Assembly (NCBI GenBank): GCA_037126765.1
Contig: JBBCBC010000027.1
Coordinates: 4,302,406-4,366,405 of the forward strand
Source: Stenogyne calaminthoides
Lineage: Eukaryota > Streptophyta > Magnoliopsida > Lamiales > Lamiaceae
Direction of reading: 5' to 3'
DNA: 64,000 bases
Of this stretch, positions 1 to 12,269 are shown piece after piece. The notes under the pieces are model-generated. The model saw only the letters and a program-made list of their open reading frames with translations, ran no database searches and was not told where the DNA came from. Both the position numbers and the translations under genes were made by a program. The stretch's first letter is position 1; each line of letters starts with the position of its first letter.

Positions 1-1658
1 GCTAAGCTCACGTTGCTGCTTCACGCAATTCTGCTGAAATCGTATTGTAAGTATTGAGCAATGCTTGAACAATATGTCATCCTCAGTAATCATTAATGAT
101 AGAATATTCGATGTAATTTTCATGAGCATGTTTTTGGATTCTATGTAGATGTTCTTTAAAACAACAAATATTTTCTTCACTGTTTCCTCCTTTGTAAAAG
201 AAATTATGATCGCATCATATATCTATCTATTTTAGTTTAGATTGAATGAAGAAATTACACCAAACTTTACCCCAAATGCATAAACCCTACCAATATTTGT
301 GACTTGTGAAATTAAGGAGTTTTGTATAGCCAAAAACATGCTCGATAAAATGTCTGAAAGAAAATATTCATCTTTTTTAATTTCTTCCAACACTGCTAGA
401 CAAAGTATCTGAAAGAAAATTAATTATAATGTTACGCAATCAGTTTCTTTTTACATTGTATGCTTGTAATTCTTTAGACTCTAATTGTGTTCTTTATATA
501 TTACCTTTTCTTCAGCTGCTGCACGTGGCTCTCGCTATTGTTCAGCTGATGTTTTGCGCCTTCACCAACGCCGTCATATCCAAAAAAAATAAGGTGGAAC
601 TCAGAGTCTTCTATAGCTCGTTAACGGCCCTCTCCCTTTCTCCCAAATCGCCTCCTCGATCCCATCCCTATTCCTGAGTCCCTACGGCCTACAACGACGA
701 GACACCATCATTCCTTGCAACACTCATTTCATCACAAGAAACATAAAGGTAAAATTTTGCTTTTAGAATGATAAAGATGCTTTTAACAATCCAATGCCAC
801 CTATTCTTAGAAAGATAAAATTTAGAAGGGTGAAGTACTCCAAAATTTCTACTAACAAGCAGAAATGAGGATTAAATTTGTTCTCTGCGTACATACTATT
901 CGATTTTAAGTTCGTGTGTGCATTATTGTTTCCTTAGTTTATTCCAACCAATACAAATCATTAAGCACTTACATCCTTAATGTATTTAATTTCTTGTTAA
1001 TGTGGAAAATATTTATGCAGAACAAAAACTTAATGCTTGTATTGCATTCACAAAATATTTGTGCAGAACAATAGTATTTTTTTTTTCGCGTGTGTGCATT
1101 AAGCATTAAGAACTTATGTCTTTTTAATTAGTACTTCTTAGAGTGAAGTGGACCAGCAGAGCTAAACTTGATTTGACAATCTTTGTATTTGGAAACATGG
1201 GATCAAGCTTTGGTGGTGCTAATTTAGTTGTTCTTTCAGTATGTTGTTATTTTTATGTTGTTATTAATGAGTGTTGACATTTGGTGAACTTGTTTTACAT
1301 TCGATTTGCAACCCTTTTGTTCTGCCTAAAACATGCTCGATAAAAGTTCTAATAGAAAATACTTAGTCATCCTTTTGCTTTCTTCTAATGCTGCTCGACA
1401 TAGTATTTAAAAGAAAATTAATTTTGATGTACCCAAAACATGCTCGAGAAAAAGTCAAAGAAAATACTCATCCTTTTGCTTTCTTCCAACATTGCTCGAC
1501 AAAGCATCTCAAATAAAATTAATTCCAATGTTACACTATCAGTTTATGTTACCTTGCATGCTTGTAATTCTTTGTGCTCTCGTTGTGTGCTTTATATGTT
1601 TTCGTTTCTCATTCAGACACCCTATTTCAGTATTCCCAGCAAGTTAGACATACCAAGT
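1..1658. repeat. CACTA 5' region with diverged ~100-160 bp repeats
   Basis: There is no convincing gene here. A segment that begins around an AACATGCTCGATAAAA-like motif recurs three times, at about 333-530, 1,327-1,434 and 1,434-1,600. The outer two copies also share the downstream part containing GCTTGTAATTCTTT. CACTA elements usually carry repeated subterminal motifs that bind the transposon protein. The position, immediately 5' of the TNP2-type gene, makes that reading likely. The element's outer terminal inverted repeat is not recognisable and may lie left of the window. Confidence 0.5.
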
Positions 1659-2617
1659 ATGGACAGAAGATGGATGAAACAACCAAGGACGAGTGATGTG
1701 TATGATGCAGGAGCAAATGAGTTTCTTGACTTTGCATTCCAAAATGCAAGTGTTGAGGGAAAAATTTCATGCCCATGTAAAAAGTGCAAGCTTCTATCGC
1801 GGGTAAATCGAGAAGATGCATATGATCATTTGATCGTTTTTGGTTTTTTAGAAGAGTACACAACTTGGGTCTTTCACGGGGAACTTAAATCATCAAGTAC
1901 AAGCAACAACGATGTTCAGATGAACAATAGTTCGAATATGCACATTGATATGGATGGTCTGTTACACGAGACATTCGGATATCATGATGGTTCACAAAAT
2001 GATGTTGATGATGATATACATGTCGAAGCAGAACACCAACAACATGACCAAGCCGAAACATTTTACAAATTTGTTGATGATGTAAACAAGGAACTATTTC
2101 CTGGGTGTAAGAATTTCACGAAACTTTCATTCATTGTTCGATTATTCCACATCAAATGTCTTGGTGGGTGGAGTAATAATTCATTCACGATGCTGCTTAA
2201 GCTGTTGAAGGATGTGTTACCTGAAGGAGAAACATTGCCCGACTCTTTTTATGACATGAAGAAAATAATATCAAAATTCGGCCTCAGTTTTGAAAAAATT
2301 CATGCTTGCCCGAATGACTGTATATTGTATAGAGGGGAATATCAAGGCAAGGACCAATATCCTAAATGTCATACTTCGAGATATAAAGTCACATAGGGCG
2401 ATTTTAGTACTTCAAGTATTTCTCCAGTTGGAAGTTCTAAAGTTCCGGCAAAGGTTTTGCGGTACTTTCCCTTGTTTCCAAGATTAGAGAGATTATTTAT
2501 GTGTTCTGAAACTGCTTCTTTAATGAGGTGGCATGAAGAAGAACGTACAAAAGATGGCTACATGCGTCATCCTGTCGACTCTCCAGCATGGAAAACCTTT
2601 AATTTTAAGAACCTAAG

Positions 2618-3842
2618 TGTTGGGAAATGAATTTAATAAAGAGGATTTTGATTAGATCCCAAAACCCCTGAGTATGATATGTTAAGGATAATCTTGATAG
2701 ATGAGTCAAGGTTCAGTTTTAGAGTGTTCAGGATGTTATCTGCACCGTGTATAGTCGGCAGATATAGAACAGGTTAGATTCTGAAGACGCAATATGAAAT
2801 TGAGAATCTGAAGACTCAGTATGAGACTGAGAAACCTGAAGGCTCAGAGAAACCCGAAGGCTCGAGATGTCTCAAGACAATGAGACTTCAAGGCACAAGA
2901 CTATCAAGACTTCGAGAATGTCTTGAATGCTCGAGATATCCTGAATGTTCCGAGGCAATCAAGTCGAGGAATATATCCGCTGGAATCCAAATGGCGTGGA
3001 CCAATGAGAGGAAAACAACCAAACTGAAAAAAGTTCGCGAGAACTTATAGAGAATAGTATGGATTTGAATGTGATTCTCTCCAATCGGAACATTCAAATC
3101 CACACTATAAATACAAGATCTTCCATCAAATTAAGTGTGGAGATTATGCAAAAGATGCTTCAGAGCCAAGAGCGTTATTGTCAAGCATTCCCACCCTAGA
3201 ACACAAATCAGATATACAAAATATATTCAAAGAGTGTTCTAGAACCCAACCTAAGCAAAACCACCACGATGTATCATAGCTTAGAGAGATTTTCCCAACC
3301 TTAGCATTGAGGCTAAACAAATGTAAGGGAAAATCTCACCATAGTTGGAGACAACACCAAACCCAAACCCCATTCTCGTAAAGAGATAACTAACTTGGTG
3401 AAGTGAGGTAGTTGTTAGGCAATCCCGAGTGAGGGTGATAAGTCCCGAAGAGTGTGAACTCGTTAAACATCTAAGAGGCGAGCCCGAGAGGGTGATAAGT
3501 CCAACAGTTAGTAAACTACATGAGGTAGTCGAAAGCTCAAAGTAGAAAGGTTAGTAAACTACGAGGTAGTCGTAAAGCCTTAGGAAGTGTTTGAAGGAAT
3601 TTCCCAGAAATGGAGAGTGGATGTAGGAGCTTGAGTCTCCTAACCACTATACGTTGTTGTGTTCTTTATCGCTTTTACGTTCTTATCTTGTCATACGCAT
3701 TCGATTATAAGCAAGACACAACACATGAGCTTAAAAGAGAAAAATCTGGAATCACCATTCCTTCACCCCTGTTTTTATATGCATCGCCCGACATGTTTTT
3801 GCTTCCCGACGCGCAAAATGGTTTTTCATCGGGGGCCTATCA
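2618..3842 (+). mobile_element. Solo LTR inserted in the TNP2 gene
   Basis: A 1,225-bp insert starts TGTTGGGAAAT and ends CTATCA, giving the TG..CA termini of an LTR. It is flanked by CTAAG (2,613-2,617) and CCAAG (3,843-3,847), a 5-bp target duplication with one mismatch. It sits between the TNP2 peptides FNFKN and FALEPRNVRLG, so the host reading frame defines both edges. A TATA-like ACTATAAATA lies near 3,104. Short internal repeats occur, such as GAGGGTGATAAGTCC near 3,430 and 3,490. There is no internal coding region, so this is probably an LTR-LTR recombination product. Orientation is assigned from the TATA-like box. Confidence 0.85.
3103..3117 (+). promoter_or_regulatory. TATA-like box in solo LTR
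   Basis: The sequence CACTATAAATACAAG lies about 490 bp into the solo LTR, where an LTR promoter would be expected. This is a motif match only; a transcription start is not shown. Confidence 0.4.
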
Positions 3843-6800
3843 CCAAGTTTTGCATTGGAACCTAGAAACGTCAGGCTTGGCTTAGCAAGCGATGGGATGA
3901 ACCCATTTAGAACTATGAGCACTACATATGGCCTGTGATTCTAATGGTATACAACTTACCTCCATGGATGTGCATGAATGCTGATAATTTGATTTTGTCA
4001 ATGGTCATCCCGAGTCCTGACTCACCAGGTAATAACATCGACATTTACCTACAACCACTAGTGGATGAACTAAAATTATTGTGGGAAACTGGTGTTCAAA
4101 CATATGATATCTCATCAAAGATGAATTTCAATCTACGTGCATCACTTTTGTGGACAATTAGTGATCTTCCAGCATTGGCTTATCTCTCGGGATGGAGCAC
4201 TAGGGGAAAATATGGATGTATTTGTTGCCATAGAGAAACTTATTTGACGTGGCTGAAACATGGACGGAAATTTTGTTATATGGATCGTCGGTTCCTTGAT
4301 AAGAAACATGCTTTTCGGAATGATGAGACATCCTTTGATGGTGGTAAAGAAATAGAATTCGCACCGATACCTTTAGAGGGAGATCAGATTTTGGAGATGT
4401 TAGAGGGATTTGAAGTTGAATTTGGAAAAACTAATGTCAATCCTAAATTGCCATTTAACTGGAAAAAGAAAAGCATTTTCTTTGAGTTGCCGTATTGGAA
4501 AGACAACCTTATTCGACATAATCTTGACGTGATGCATATCGAGAAGAATGTGTGCGAGAGTCTTGTTGGGACTTTGTTGGATTTGGATGGGAAAACGAAG
4601 GACGGATTAAATGCACGTCTTGACTTAAAACTCATGGGTCTGAAACCTGATTTGCACCCAAGAGAAAGACTAAATAACAAAACAATTCTACCTCCTGCAT
4701 GTCTTTCCTTGAAAAAGGAAGAGAAAGATACCTTCTGTAAATTTCTTAAACAAATCAAAGTGCCAGATGAATATGCTTCAAATATTTCCAGGTGCGTCAG
4801 TGTTAAGGATAAGAAAATATTTGGTTTGAAAAGCCACGATTGTCATATTTTAATTCAGTAGCTGCTCCCTTTGGCTGTGAGAGGAATGTTAAGCTCAAAT
4901 ATATATTCATGCTTGGTTGACTTGAGCAATATTTTTAGAGAAGTGTATTCAAAAGTGAAAAGGCCATAATATTTTTCAAAACTTGAAAAGGAAATCTCCA
5001 TCACATTATGCAAGTTAGAGAAGATATTACCTCCATCTTTTTTTGACATTGTTGTTCATCTATTGGTTCATTTACCGAGAGAGGCTCGTCTTGATGGACC
5101 AGTTCTGTATCGACAAATGTATCCTATTGAAAGGTAATTTGTAATTATACTATTTTACTTTAGTCATTTGAGAATTAAACTTGCTAATCATTTTTCCCTT
5201 TTTTTTTGGGTCCTAAACTTGGTGATATGTACCTTCTTAGGCTCAAGTCATATGTGAAAAATAAAAATCAACCTGAGGGTTTCATAGCTGAAGGATATCT
5301 AGTTGATGAATGTTTAACATTCTGTTCTCGCTACATGAAAAGGGTGGAGACGCGGCTTAGTCGGCCATCTCGTAACAATGATGACGGTGGTATTATAGAA
5401 GATGTGTTGCCCATATTTTCCATGCCAGGCAGGCCTTTAGGAAAAGGCCATATAGATGTATTGGATGACTCAACAAGGGAGAAAACACATCAATATGTTC
5501 TCTTCAACTGTGATGATGTGGAGACTTACAAAGAGTATGTGAGAAAATTACATGTAACATCTTTAATATTTATAGTTTGAAATAACTTGCAAAGTTATTT
5601 TTTTCTTTTTCATTAGGGAAAACCTAAACTTCATATCTCAACAACGTCATTTGAATGACTGGCAAAGAGATAACATCCACAATAAAGAATTCTCGACATG
5701 GTTTGAACACCAAGTAAATAATCTAACTTGTCTTTAATTTAACACTTTGTATATATATTTTTTCAATAGTATAAACTGTGTTACTTACTGTGACTGAATA
5801 TCAGGCGAGCAATCTATCTAGTGATTTGAAAATTCTAGCTCATGGTCCTCAGAGGGTGTGCACAAGATATAAGAAGTATATTGTGAACGGTTTCAAATTC
5901 CACACTAAGGAGATTGAGGCTAAGCGAAAAACTCAAAACAGTGGGGTAGTTGTGATAGCTAAAACAAGAAGCTTTTCTAGTACTAGAGATAACAATCCTA
6001 TAACTGGTGATATCATATATTATGGAATTTTAACAGATATAATTGAGTTGTATTATTTGTTTGGCAAAAGAGTAGTTTTGTTTAAATGTGATTGGGTATC
6101 GAACCGAGGAAAGAAGAAGTAGAAAGATTGTACTCGCTTTAATTTTAACTATTTGATGGGAGAAAAGGAGCCTTTTATTTTGGCCTCACAGGCAGAGCAG
6201 GTGATGTATGTGAAAGACCTCAAGCACAAGGGTTGGCGAGTTGCTATCAAGATTGTTCCTAGAGATTTTTATGATATGACTCCACAAACTGATGTGGATG
6301 ATGTAGAGTCATATTTTCAAAGTTCAGTGTTTGAGACTACTAATCATGATCCCAATGACAACTCTACTTTAGCCAGACAAGATATGCACCCCATATATGT
6401 TGATACTCCACTTCACGAAGTACCAATTGCAGAAGAACTTGAAGTTGATGGTGGTAATATGAACGAGGAAGAACCTTTAGATCTTCTTTTCTAAAGTGTT
6501 GACCCTGGGTTTTTTTTTTCTCTTCAATTATTTTGGTTGAAGGCTTGACTCTCTACCATGTGAAAAGCCACTTGCAGGTATGGAGAAGTTTTTTTCTTTG
6601 AAACATAGTTTTTCTTCATGGGAGCATTAAGTTTCTTACTCTCTAAAGTGTCTAGTTGAGTTGACAATATTTTATTTGGTGAATTTGTGTGGAGAATTTG
6701 TGCGTGTGAAGGTTAAGATACTCCAGTTTCATAATCTTATAGGTTTTAGGCAGATTTGGTATTTACCGTTATTTTATTCTTTGAGTGTTAGTTCAGTGGT

Positions 6801-7847
6801 TAGCTGATGGTTAGTTTATATGATGTTTCATGTTAGTTAGATGGTTGGGTCTGCATTATTTGCTGACATGTTCAGTTTATATGTCTTCTTGATTGTGTAG
6901 TGCATGCTTCCGTAGATAGCAAATCACCTTAGTATGTTGGGGTTTTACCAAATTTTACTTAGCTTCATGAAAAAATTGGTTTAAACATAGAGAACTTTTT
7001 TTTCTGGAACAAATTTCTGACTAAATATATTCCAGCTTCATCAGCCATTAGTTGCTGGAACTTTTTTTTGCTGGAAAAAATTTCTAACTACAAGAATCTT
7101 TTCTTTTATGTTTTTTTCTCCTATTTTCCTCATCTAAATCCAGCTAAATCAGTTTTTAGTTTCTTTTTGGACTCTCTGTTTTCATTCAGTTTATTTCTTG
7201 GACTAAGAATTTCTTTGCACTTTATTTATTTTATTTTTCTTAGGCATTCTACGTAAGTTGCTTGATGTATACATGATTGTATATACTTGTCACATGTTAC
7301 ATAATTGATATTAATTACTCTTAAAGGTTAATTACATTTGGAGTCATGGTGTGTTGATAATTTATGAAAAATGTTGGAGTTATTAGTTTTTGTATGAAGA
7401 ATGAGCTTTCTCTTTGTGTTTGTTGATCTTTATCATTTGATTTCTTTGGAATAATGTTTCTATGATAATGATTGTATTTTAACACATGACAGCTTAAATG
7501 TCTTTTGTTGCGCACAATGAAACATTTTTTTAATAGAAGATTCATACAGAATGAAGATAACTTCTCAACGTAGTCTGGAGCTTTATATCTACAAGGAAGT
7601 ACTCGAATTATTATCTTAGTGATTTTGGAGATTGTTGAGAATTTCAGCAATAATATTTTTGTAATTTCAAGTTATTTTGACTATGAAGTCTTGTACTTTA
7701 GTAGTTTATAACTTTTGGGGATGATGATTGTTTTATACTATTTTTATCACAATTATTTGTTAATATTGAAACTTAACTTTTCATGTTTATATTGTTTTAA
7801 TGACCATATTGAAACTTAACTTTTCATGTTAATATCTTTTTGAAATA

Positions 7848-7932
7848 ATGACTCTAAGGTACAAAGTTTTTTACCAAAAGATTCTAAGGTACAAAGTGCA
7901 AAAAATTAATGACTCTAAGGTGCAAAGTGCGT
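7848..7932. repeat. Short tandem repeat, CTAAGGTACAAAGT
   Basis: Three close copies of a GACTCTAAGGTACAAAGT-like unit lie about 30 bp apart (near 7,850, 7,881 and 7,908). They are followed by a related TGCAAAGTGCG. They may form the end of a decayed inverted-repeat element that starts near 7,324, but no target duplication could be matched. Confidence 0.5.
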
Positions 7933-8876
7933 TAAATGCCAAAAAGTGCAATTTCCCTAAATTAAAAATTTTACCCAATAAAAAACGGGAAAGATCCGAG
8001 AATATCTCTCCTTCTCATTTTAAATGATTTCACGATGAAAATTTTCATAAGAGACCTACCTACTCATTCTAAAAATGGGGTTTTGGATCTAGGGTAAATA
8101 TTTAGAGTCTCTGATTAATGAAAAAATAATCAAATAAGAAAAATTAAAAATTCATTTAAAAGAAAATAGGTTTCGGTTCGATTTGTGTTCTTTTCCACCC
8201 TAATTTATGTTTCCATTTGATTTTTCATTCTAATAAAGTTTTGGGTTTATGCTTTTGTTTTTCCGTTCAGTCCAGGAATGGAATCGAACGATATTTATCC
8301 CTAGTATTTCATAAATATCTTCCTTGAAACACGATTGAATAAGAGCCCATAAGTTGCTCATGGTTCATAATATTATAGTAAATCCATCTCCAACAAAATT
8401 TTCTCATATTATAAAATAATATATATTTTATTTATTTTATATATACCTATAACACAATATATTTACAAAATATACATCTCTATATAAAAAAGGCTTTATG
8501 GGCGATCATGTTTTAACAAGATATATATACTCAACAACATGAATTTTTTAAGAATCAATATGCTGCATAATTAAAAATAAAAAAGGAAATGTAAAGCTTT
8601 GTGTGAAACTTTCGAAATAATAAAATGTAAAACATAATTTGCTCGGGATGAAGAGAGTATAATATTATACCCATACTGTATTAAAAAACAAAATTATGTC
8701 TATAATTAAATTAATTATATAAATTAAATATTTAAAATATTTAATTTAAAATTATATTATAAACTTATTTTTCCAATCCATCCCATTCATAGCCATTAAT
8801 CAGTAGATTTTTGTTAAATAGATAGCCTGCGAGCATAAAGCATTTATTGCAATCAATTTCACTATGGTCTATAGCT

Positions 8877-8878
8877 AA

Positions 8879-8919
<41 letters not shown>

Positions 8920-8920
8920 T
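8877..8920. repeat. (TA)n microsatellite
   Basis: A run of about 22 TA dinucleotides interrupted once by TACATA. No other role is visible. Confidence 0.9.
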
Positions 8921-10730
8921 TAAAAATAAAACTACAAGGCTTAATAAAAGGGACTTTATGAGCTACCGTGAAAACAAATACCTAAATTCATCAGACGCCA
9001 TCTCGCAAACCTGTTCCCCCACTCTACAAAATTTCGCTTCCCCCAAATTCGGTTGCCTCTTCTAAATTGTGTATTATTTTCACTCCACGATCGCTATTGT
9101 GAAGTTATAGCATAAATTGGAAACAAAAAATTATGGGAGGGATTATGTTATTAAAATGTTGGCGGGTGAAACCTGGGAATCACGTCCAACGATTTGTCAA
9201 AATTTTCATCATTAATACTTCATGTATATATATATTCACGTTCTTGTGTATATCGCTACTCCTACAAACTGCTAGGGTTGAAGAGTGCTCGAGTGATTGT
9301 GGAAATTCTGTGGAGGTAAGCCTCAAATTTAATAATTTATTGCATCTTGCTTCCCTGTCCATTAATTCAAATTCTGGGAATGGCCAAAAGCATATGAAAG
9401 TAGATGATTTCAATAGACATATTTCAGTCCCGTGTTTGCTCAATTTTTTGGAATAATAGATATATACTAATTATTATGAATATGAATAATAATTGCTCTG
9501 GTATCATGTTTGTGCTTCATATTCGAAATATAATATGCGAGTATTAAAGTGTGGGAAGCTACCTTCATCAATGAATTGACCAATTCATATGTCCAGAACA
9601 TATAAGGTATTTGCATAAACCATTGTGCTCAAGTATTTTAATATTTTATTAATGCTATAAATATTAGAATAGAATTGTAATAGTTCTATTATGTTTAATT
9701 GTTACTGGAATGATATAGATGGAAAAATGCGAATGTATCATTGTAATATTCGACTATGTTCATTAGATTAGGTTAGTTAATGTGTAATTAAAAAATTTAT
9801 GTATGAAGAGGTCCGTACAACTGTACCAGCTTGCACTCAGGTTCTCGTTTTCTTTTAGTAGATTACATATGATTTGATCTAATCTTTTAGATCAGGTTAA
9901 TTATAATAAGGAATATTTTATTGCACTAATGAGGATAGTACTTAAAGCAATTAGTCATAGTATTCAAGATTTGATTGTAGGTTGTGCAAAGAGAATAAAA
10001 TAATTGTTTACAGTTTTGGAGTAGAATTAGTTATTGTTGATTCACTAATATAAATTTCTTTTAATCCATTCCTATGAAAGTTGTAAACACAATGTTTTAA
10101 CCATCAAAACCAATTCTTTAATTTGTTTTCTGTTATGTCGTTGGTTATACTGAAGTGTATATATATCAGTTGATTGAGTTAGTAATATTGTTTTTAAGTG
10201 TCTTATGTTTAATTCTAAGAAGGTGCCAACTTTTGGATCAGTTTTTTGTGCGCATATTATAATACATGTCAAATGAACACCTACTTTATGCAGGTCAACA
10301 ATGAATATGAACATGAATGATACGCAGTCAAATGCAGATCTAGAACAACCACCTGGTATTTTTATATTATATTCTGGATATTTTGTCTTTCTAAACTGTC
10401 TTGTGAACCAACTGATGAGTTCATTAAATTTTGATTAAAAAACTCAGGAGATACTAGTTCTAAAAAGAGAACTAGAGGTCCTACTCAAATGCGTAAAGTT
10501 TGGGGTCGACGTGAAGGTGAACCACTTCTTCAAGTTGGTTGCAATGATTTAGGCCAACCAGATGACGACATGGCTCCAAGTTTATCAAATTTAATAGGGG
10601 CATAATGAGGGATAGGAAAAATGCACCACTGAGCTACTTATCATGGCACAACGTTCCGAAAGATTACAAAAACAGACTGTGGGACATTTTAAAGGTAATA
10701 TATGTATCATATGTTAATATTTTTATATAT

Positions 10731-12256
10731 TGTAGGTCCCGAACGGGTTAAGTGAGGGCAGAAGTCTAGAGGGGAGGGGTGAATAGACTTCTGAAAAACT
10801 TTTCGTCTTGGTCAAAAATGTGAGAGCAGATAGCTTTGATCGAGTCGCGAGTGAATCGGTTTTGGTCGATAACCAACTTATTTGAACGCCGAAAGCGGTC
10901 GATTCGGTAACTATCGATTAACTCGATGTGTCGAAAGCTTAAGTTTTACCCGTGAAAAACGGTTTGTATTAATCAGATTCCAAGTTTTATCTTTTTAATC
11001 GATGACGTAAATTTCAAACTGTCGGATCGAAAGCTTGGTGTTGTCGATCTTAACTTAGAATGTATGCGCTTTAAGATTGTGCGATGTGAGAGCGCTTAAT
11101 CAAAGCAATAAAGGCACACAAGATTTATAGTGGTTCGGACAAACCAGGTCCCCACGCCCACTTCTTCCTTTCACAAGGGGCACCAACTTAACCGACTTAA
11201 CCGATCGACTTAGATTAGTGTGTTAGTCCAACACAAGACACCAACAGATGTTTTAAGAGTTCTCACTCAACCGATCCCGTAAATCAAGATTAGAAACCCT
11301 AGATCGAATCTTGCTAAACAACTTATCCTAACTTGGGGGTTTGGGTAAGATTGTTGAGGTTCCAACTATGAAATCTTTCCTCACAGATAAAAGCGACTGA
11401 TAGCTAGATGAAAAAGATTTCTTGCTAAGAACTTATGGGATGAACACAATATAAAATAAGCTTGTTGTTGTGTTCTTCGTATGGAAATCGACTATAGTTT
11501 GAGCTTCTTGATTATGTTGTTTGTCCAAGCATTTCCGTGTTTTCACTCAAGTGTGATCCCATATTTATAGACCTTGAGATCAAAGAGCCGTTGGAGAGCA
11601 ATTTGAATCTCGGGCTATTTTAGGTAGAGTTGCGAGCTTGATGTGACGTGCTTCAGAACGGCATGGTGAAAAAATGTGTATTTTATAGCCGTTTGAAGAA
11701 AGAACATCGAATCCCGCGATATCGGCTCACTCATACGCGGTTTCTTCCTTATTGATGAAAGCCTTGCTTTTGTTGTTCCTCCAACTAAGGTTGGTATTCT
11801 TCTTGTTTAGGTCGCAGACGTATGATAAGATAAACATCGGGCTTTCATCTTATGAATGATCCGATCATAAACTAACGTCTTTTTGACTTAAACTAGCTTC
11901 AACCGGCCGACTCTGGCCGATGTAGGTCTTCTGGTCTTATCTTCGAAGTCATCCGATCTTGAGTATTGAGGTTTGAGCTTCATGACTTCCTACCGAGTTA
12001 TCCGACTAGATCGATTCGATCCGATCTTGATTCGTTTAGCATTCCGCTCGGATATCGCCTTTCTTCCGATTCTTCGATTGACCTTTACATATTGAGTTCC
12101 CCTCAATATGTGACCTATCTATTACATCGGTTTTTCTATACAATCATTATCAACCGGGTCTCCTATAGCAAAGATAAAACATCGATCACCAATGAGTCCG
12201 ATGGTCCTATTACATGTGTTTTTGGAACTTTCATCAAAACTATAAATTTCCCAACA
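10731..12256 (-). repeat. 3' LTR of the Copia element
   Basis: A 1,526-bp LTR bounded by TGTAGGTCCCG and TTTCCCAACA on the plus strand. It is the 3' LTR because the element reads on the minus strand. Long blocks are identical to the partner at 23,589, separated by clusters of mismatches and indels. Confidence 0.95.
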
Positions 12257-12269
12257 ATTTCCCTTTTGA
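12257..12269 (-). other. Polypurine tract of the Copia element
   Basis: On the minus strand TCAAAAGGGAAAT directly precedes the 3' LTR start TGTTGGGAAATT. This is the expected site for plus-strand DNA priming. Confidence 0.8.

Larger units (their letters stand above)
1659..6494 (+). pseudogene. CACTA (En/Spm) TNP2-type transposase, broken
   Basis: This is the decayed transposase of a CACTA DNA transposon. From the ATG at 1,659 it reads MDRRWMKQPR, then a transposase-associated domain with the cysteine cluster CPCKKCKLLSR. The TNP2 core follows, with VPAKVLRYFPLFPRLERL, NVRLGLASDGMNPF, YNLPPWMCMN, LSGWSTRGKYGCICC and HNLDVMHIEKNVCESL. The C-terminal part (FGKRVVLFKCDW; EKEPFILASQAEQVMYV) matches the DUF4216-type end of these proteins. 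Introns fit about 5,134-5,210, 5,551-5,616 and 5,713-5,804. The damage is clear: in-frame stops at 2,394, 4,859, 4,967 and 6,120, a frameshift near 3,928, and a 1.2 kb solo LTR at 2,618-3,842. Rejoined around the LTR, the reading resumes exactly where family members continue. It cannot make transposase. The family call is secure; exact intron edges are not. Confidence 0.93.
6495..10293. other. CACTA spacer between its two genes, no supported gene
   Basis: This is AT-rich sequence between the TNP2 gene and the second CACTA gene. The ORFs in it (for example 9,133-9,456) have no recognisable domain. A pyrimidine-rich stretch followed by a GTAAGC donor-like site near 9,316 could mark an untranslated first exon of the downstream gene, but this is a guess. 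It includes a short tandem repeat at 7,848-7,932 and a TA microsatellite at 8,877-8,920. Confidence 0.5.

Noticed and set aside
3610..3885. 91-codon ORF crossing the edge of the solo LTR
   Set aside because: It spans the LTR/transposase junction at 3,842, so it is a chance frame.
7321..7650. 109-codon minus-strand ORF
   Set aside because: Low-complexity AT-rich text in the CACTA spacer with no domain.
7324..7970. Possible inverted-repeat element (AGGTTAATTACATTT / AGGGAAATTGCACTTT)
   Set aside because: The end match is short and no target duplication was found.
9133..9456. 107-codon plus-strand ORF before the second CACTA gene
   Set aside because: No domain, and a good splice donor (GTAAGC) lies inside it; it is more likely leader and intron sequence.
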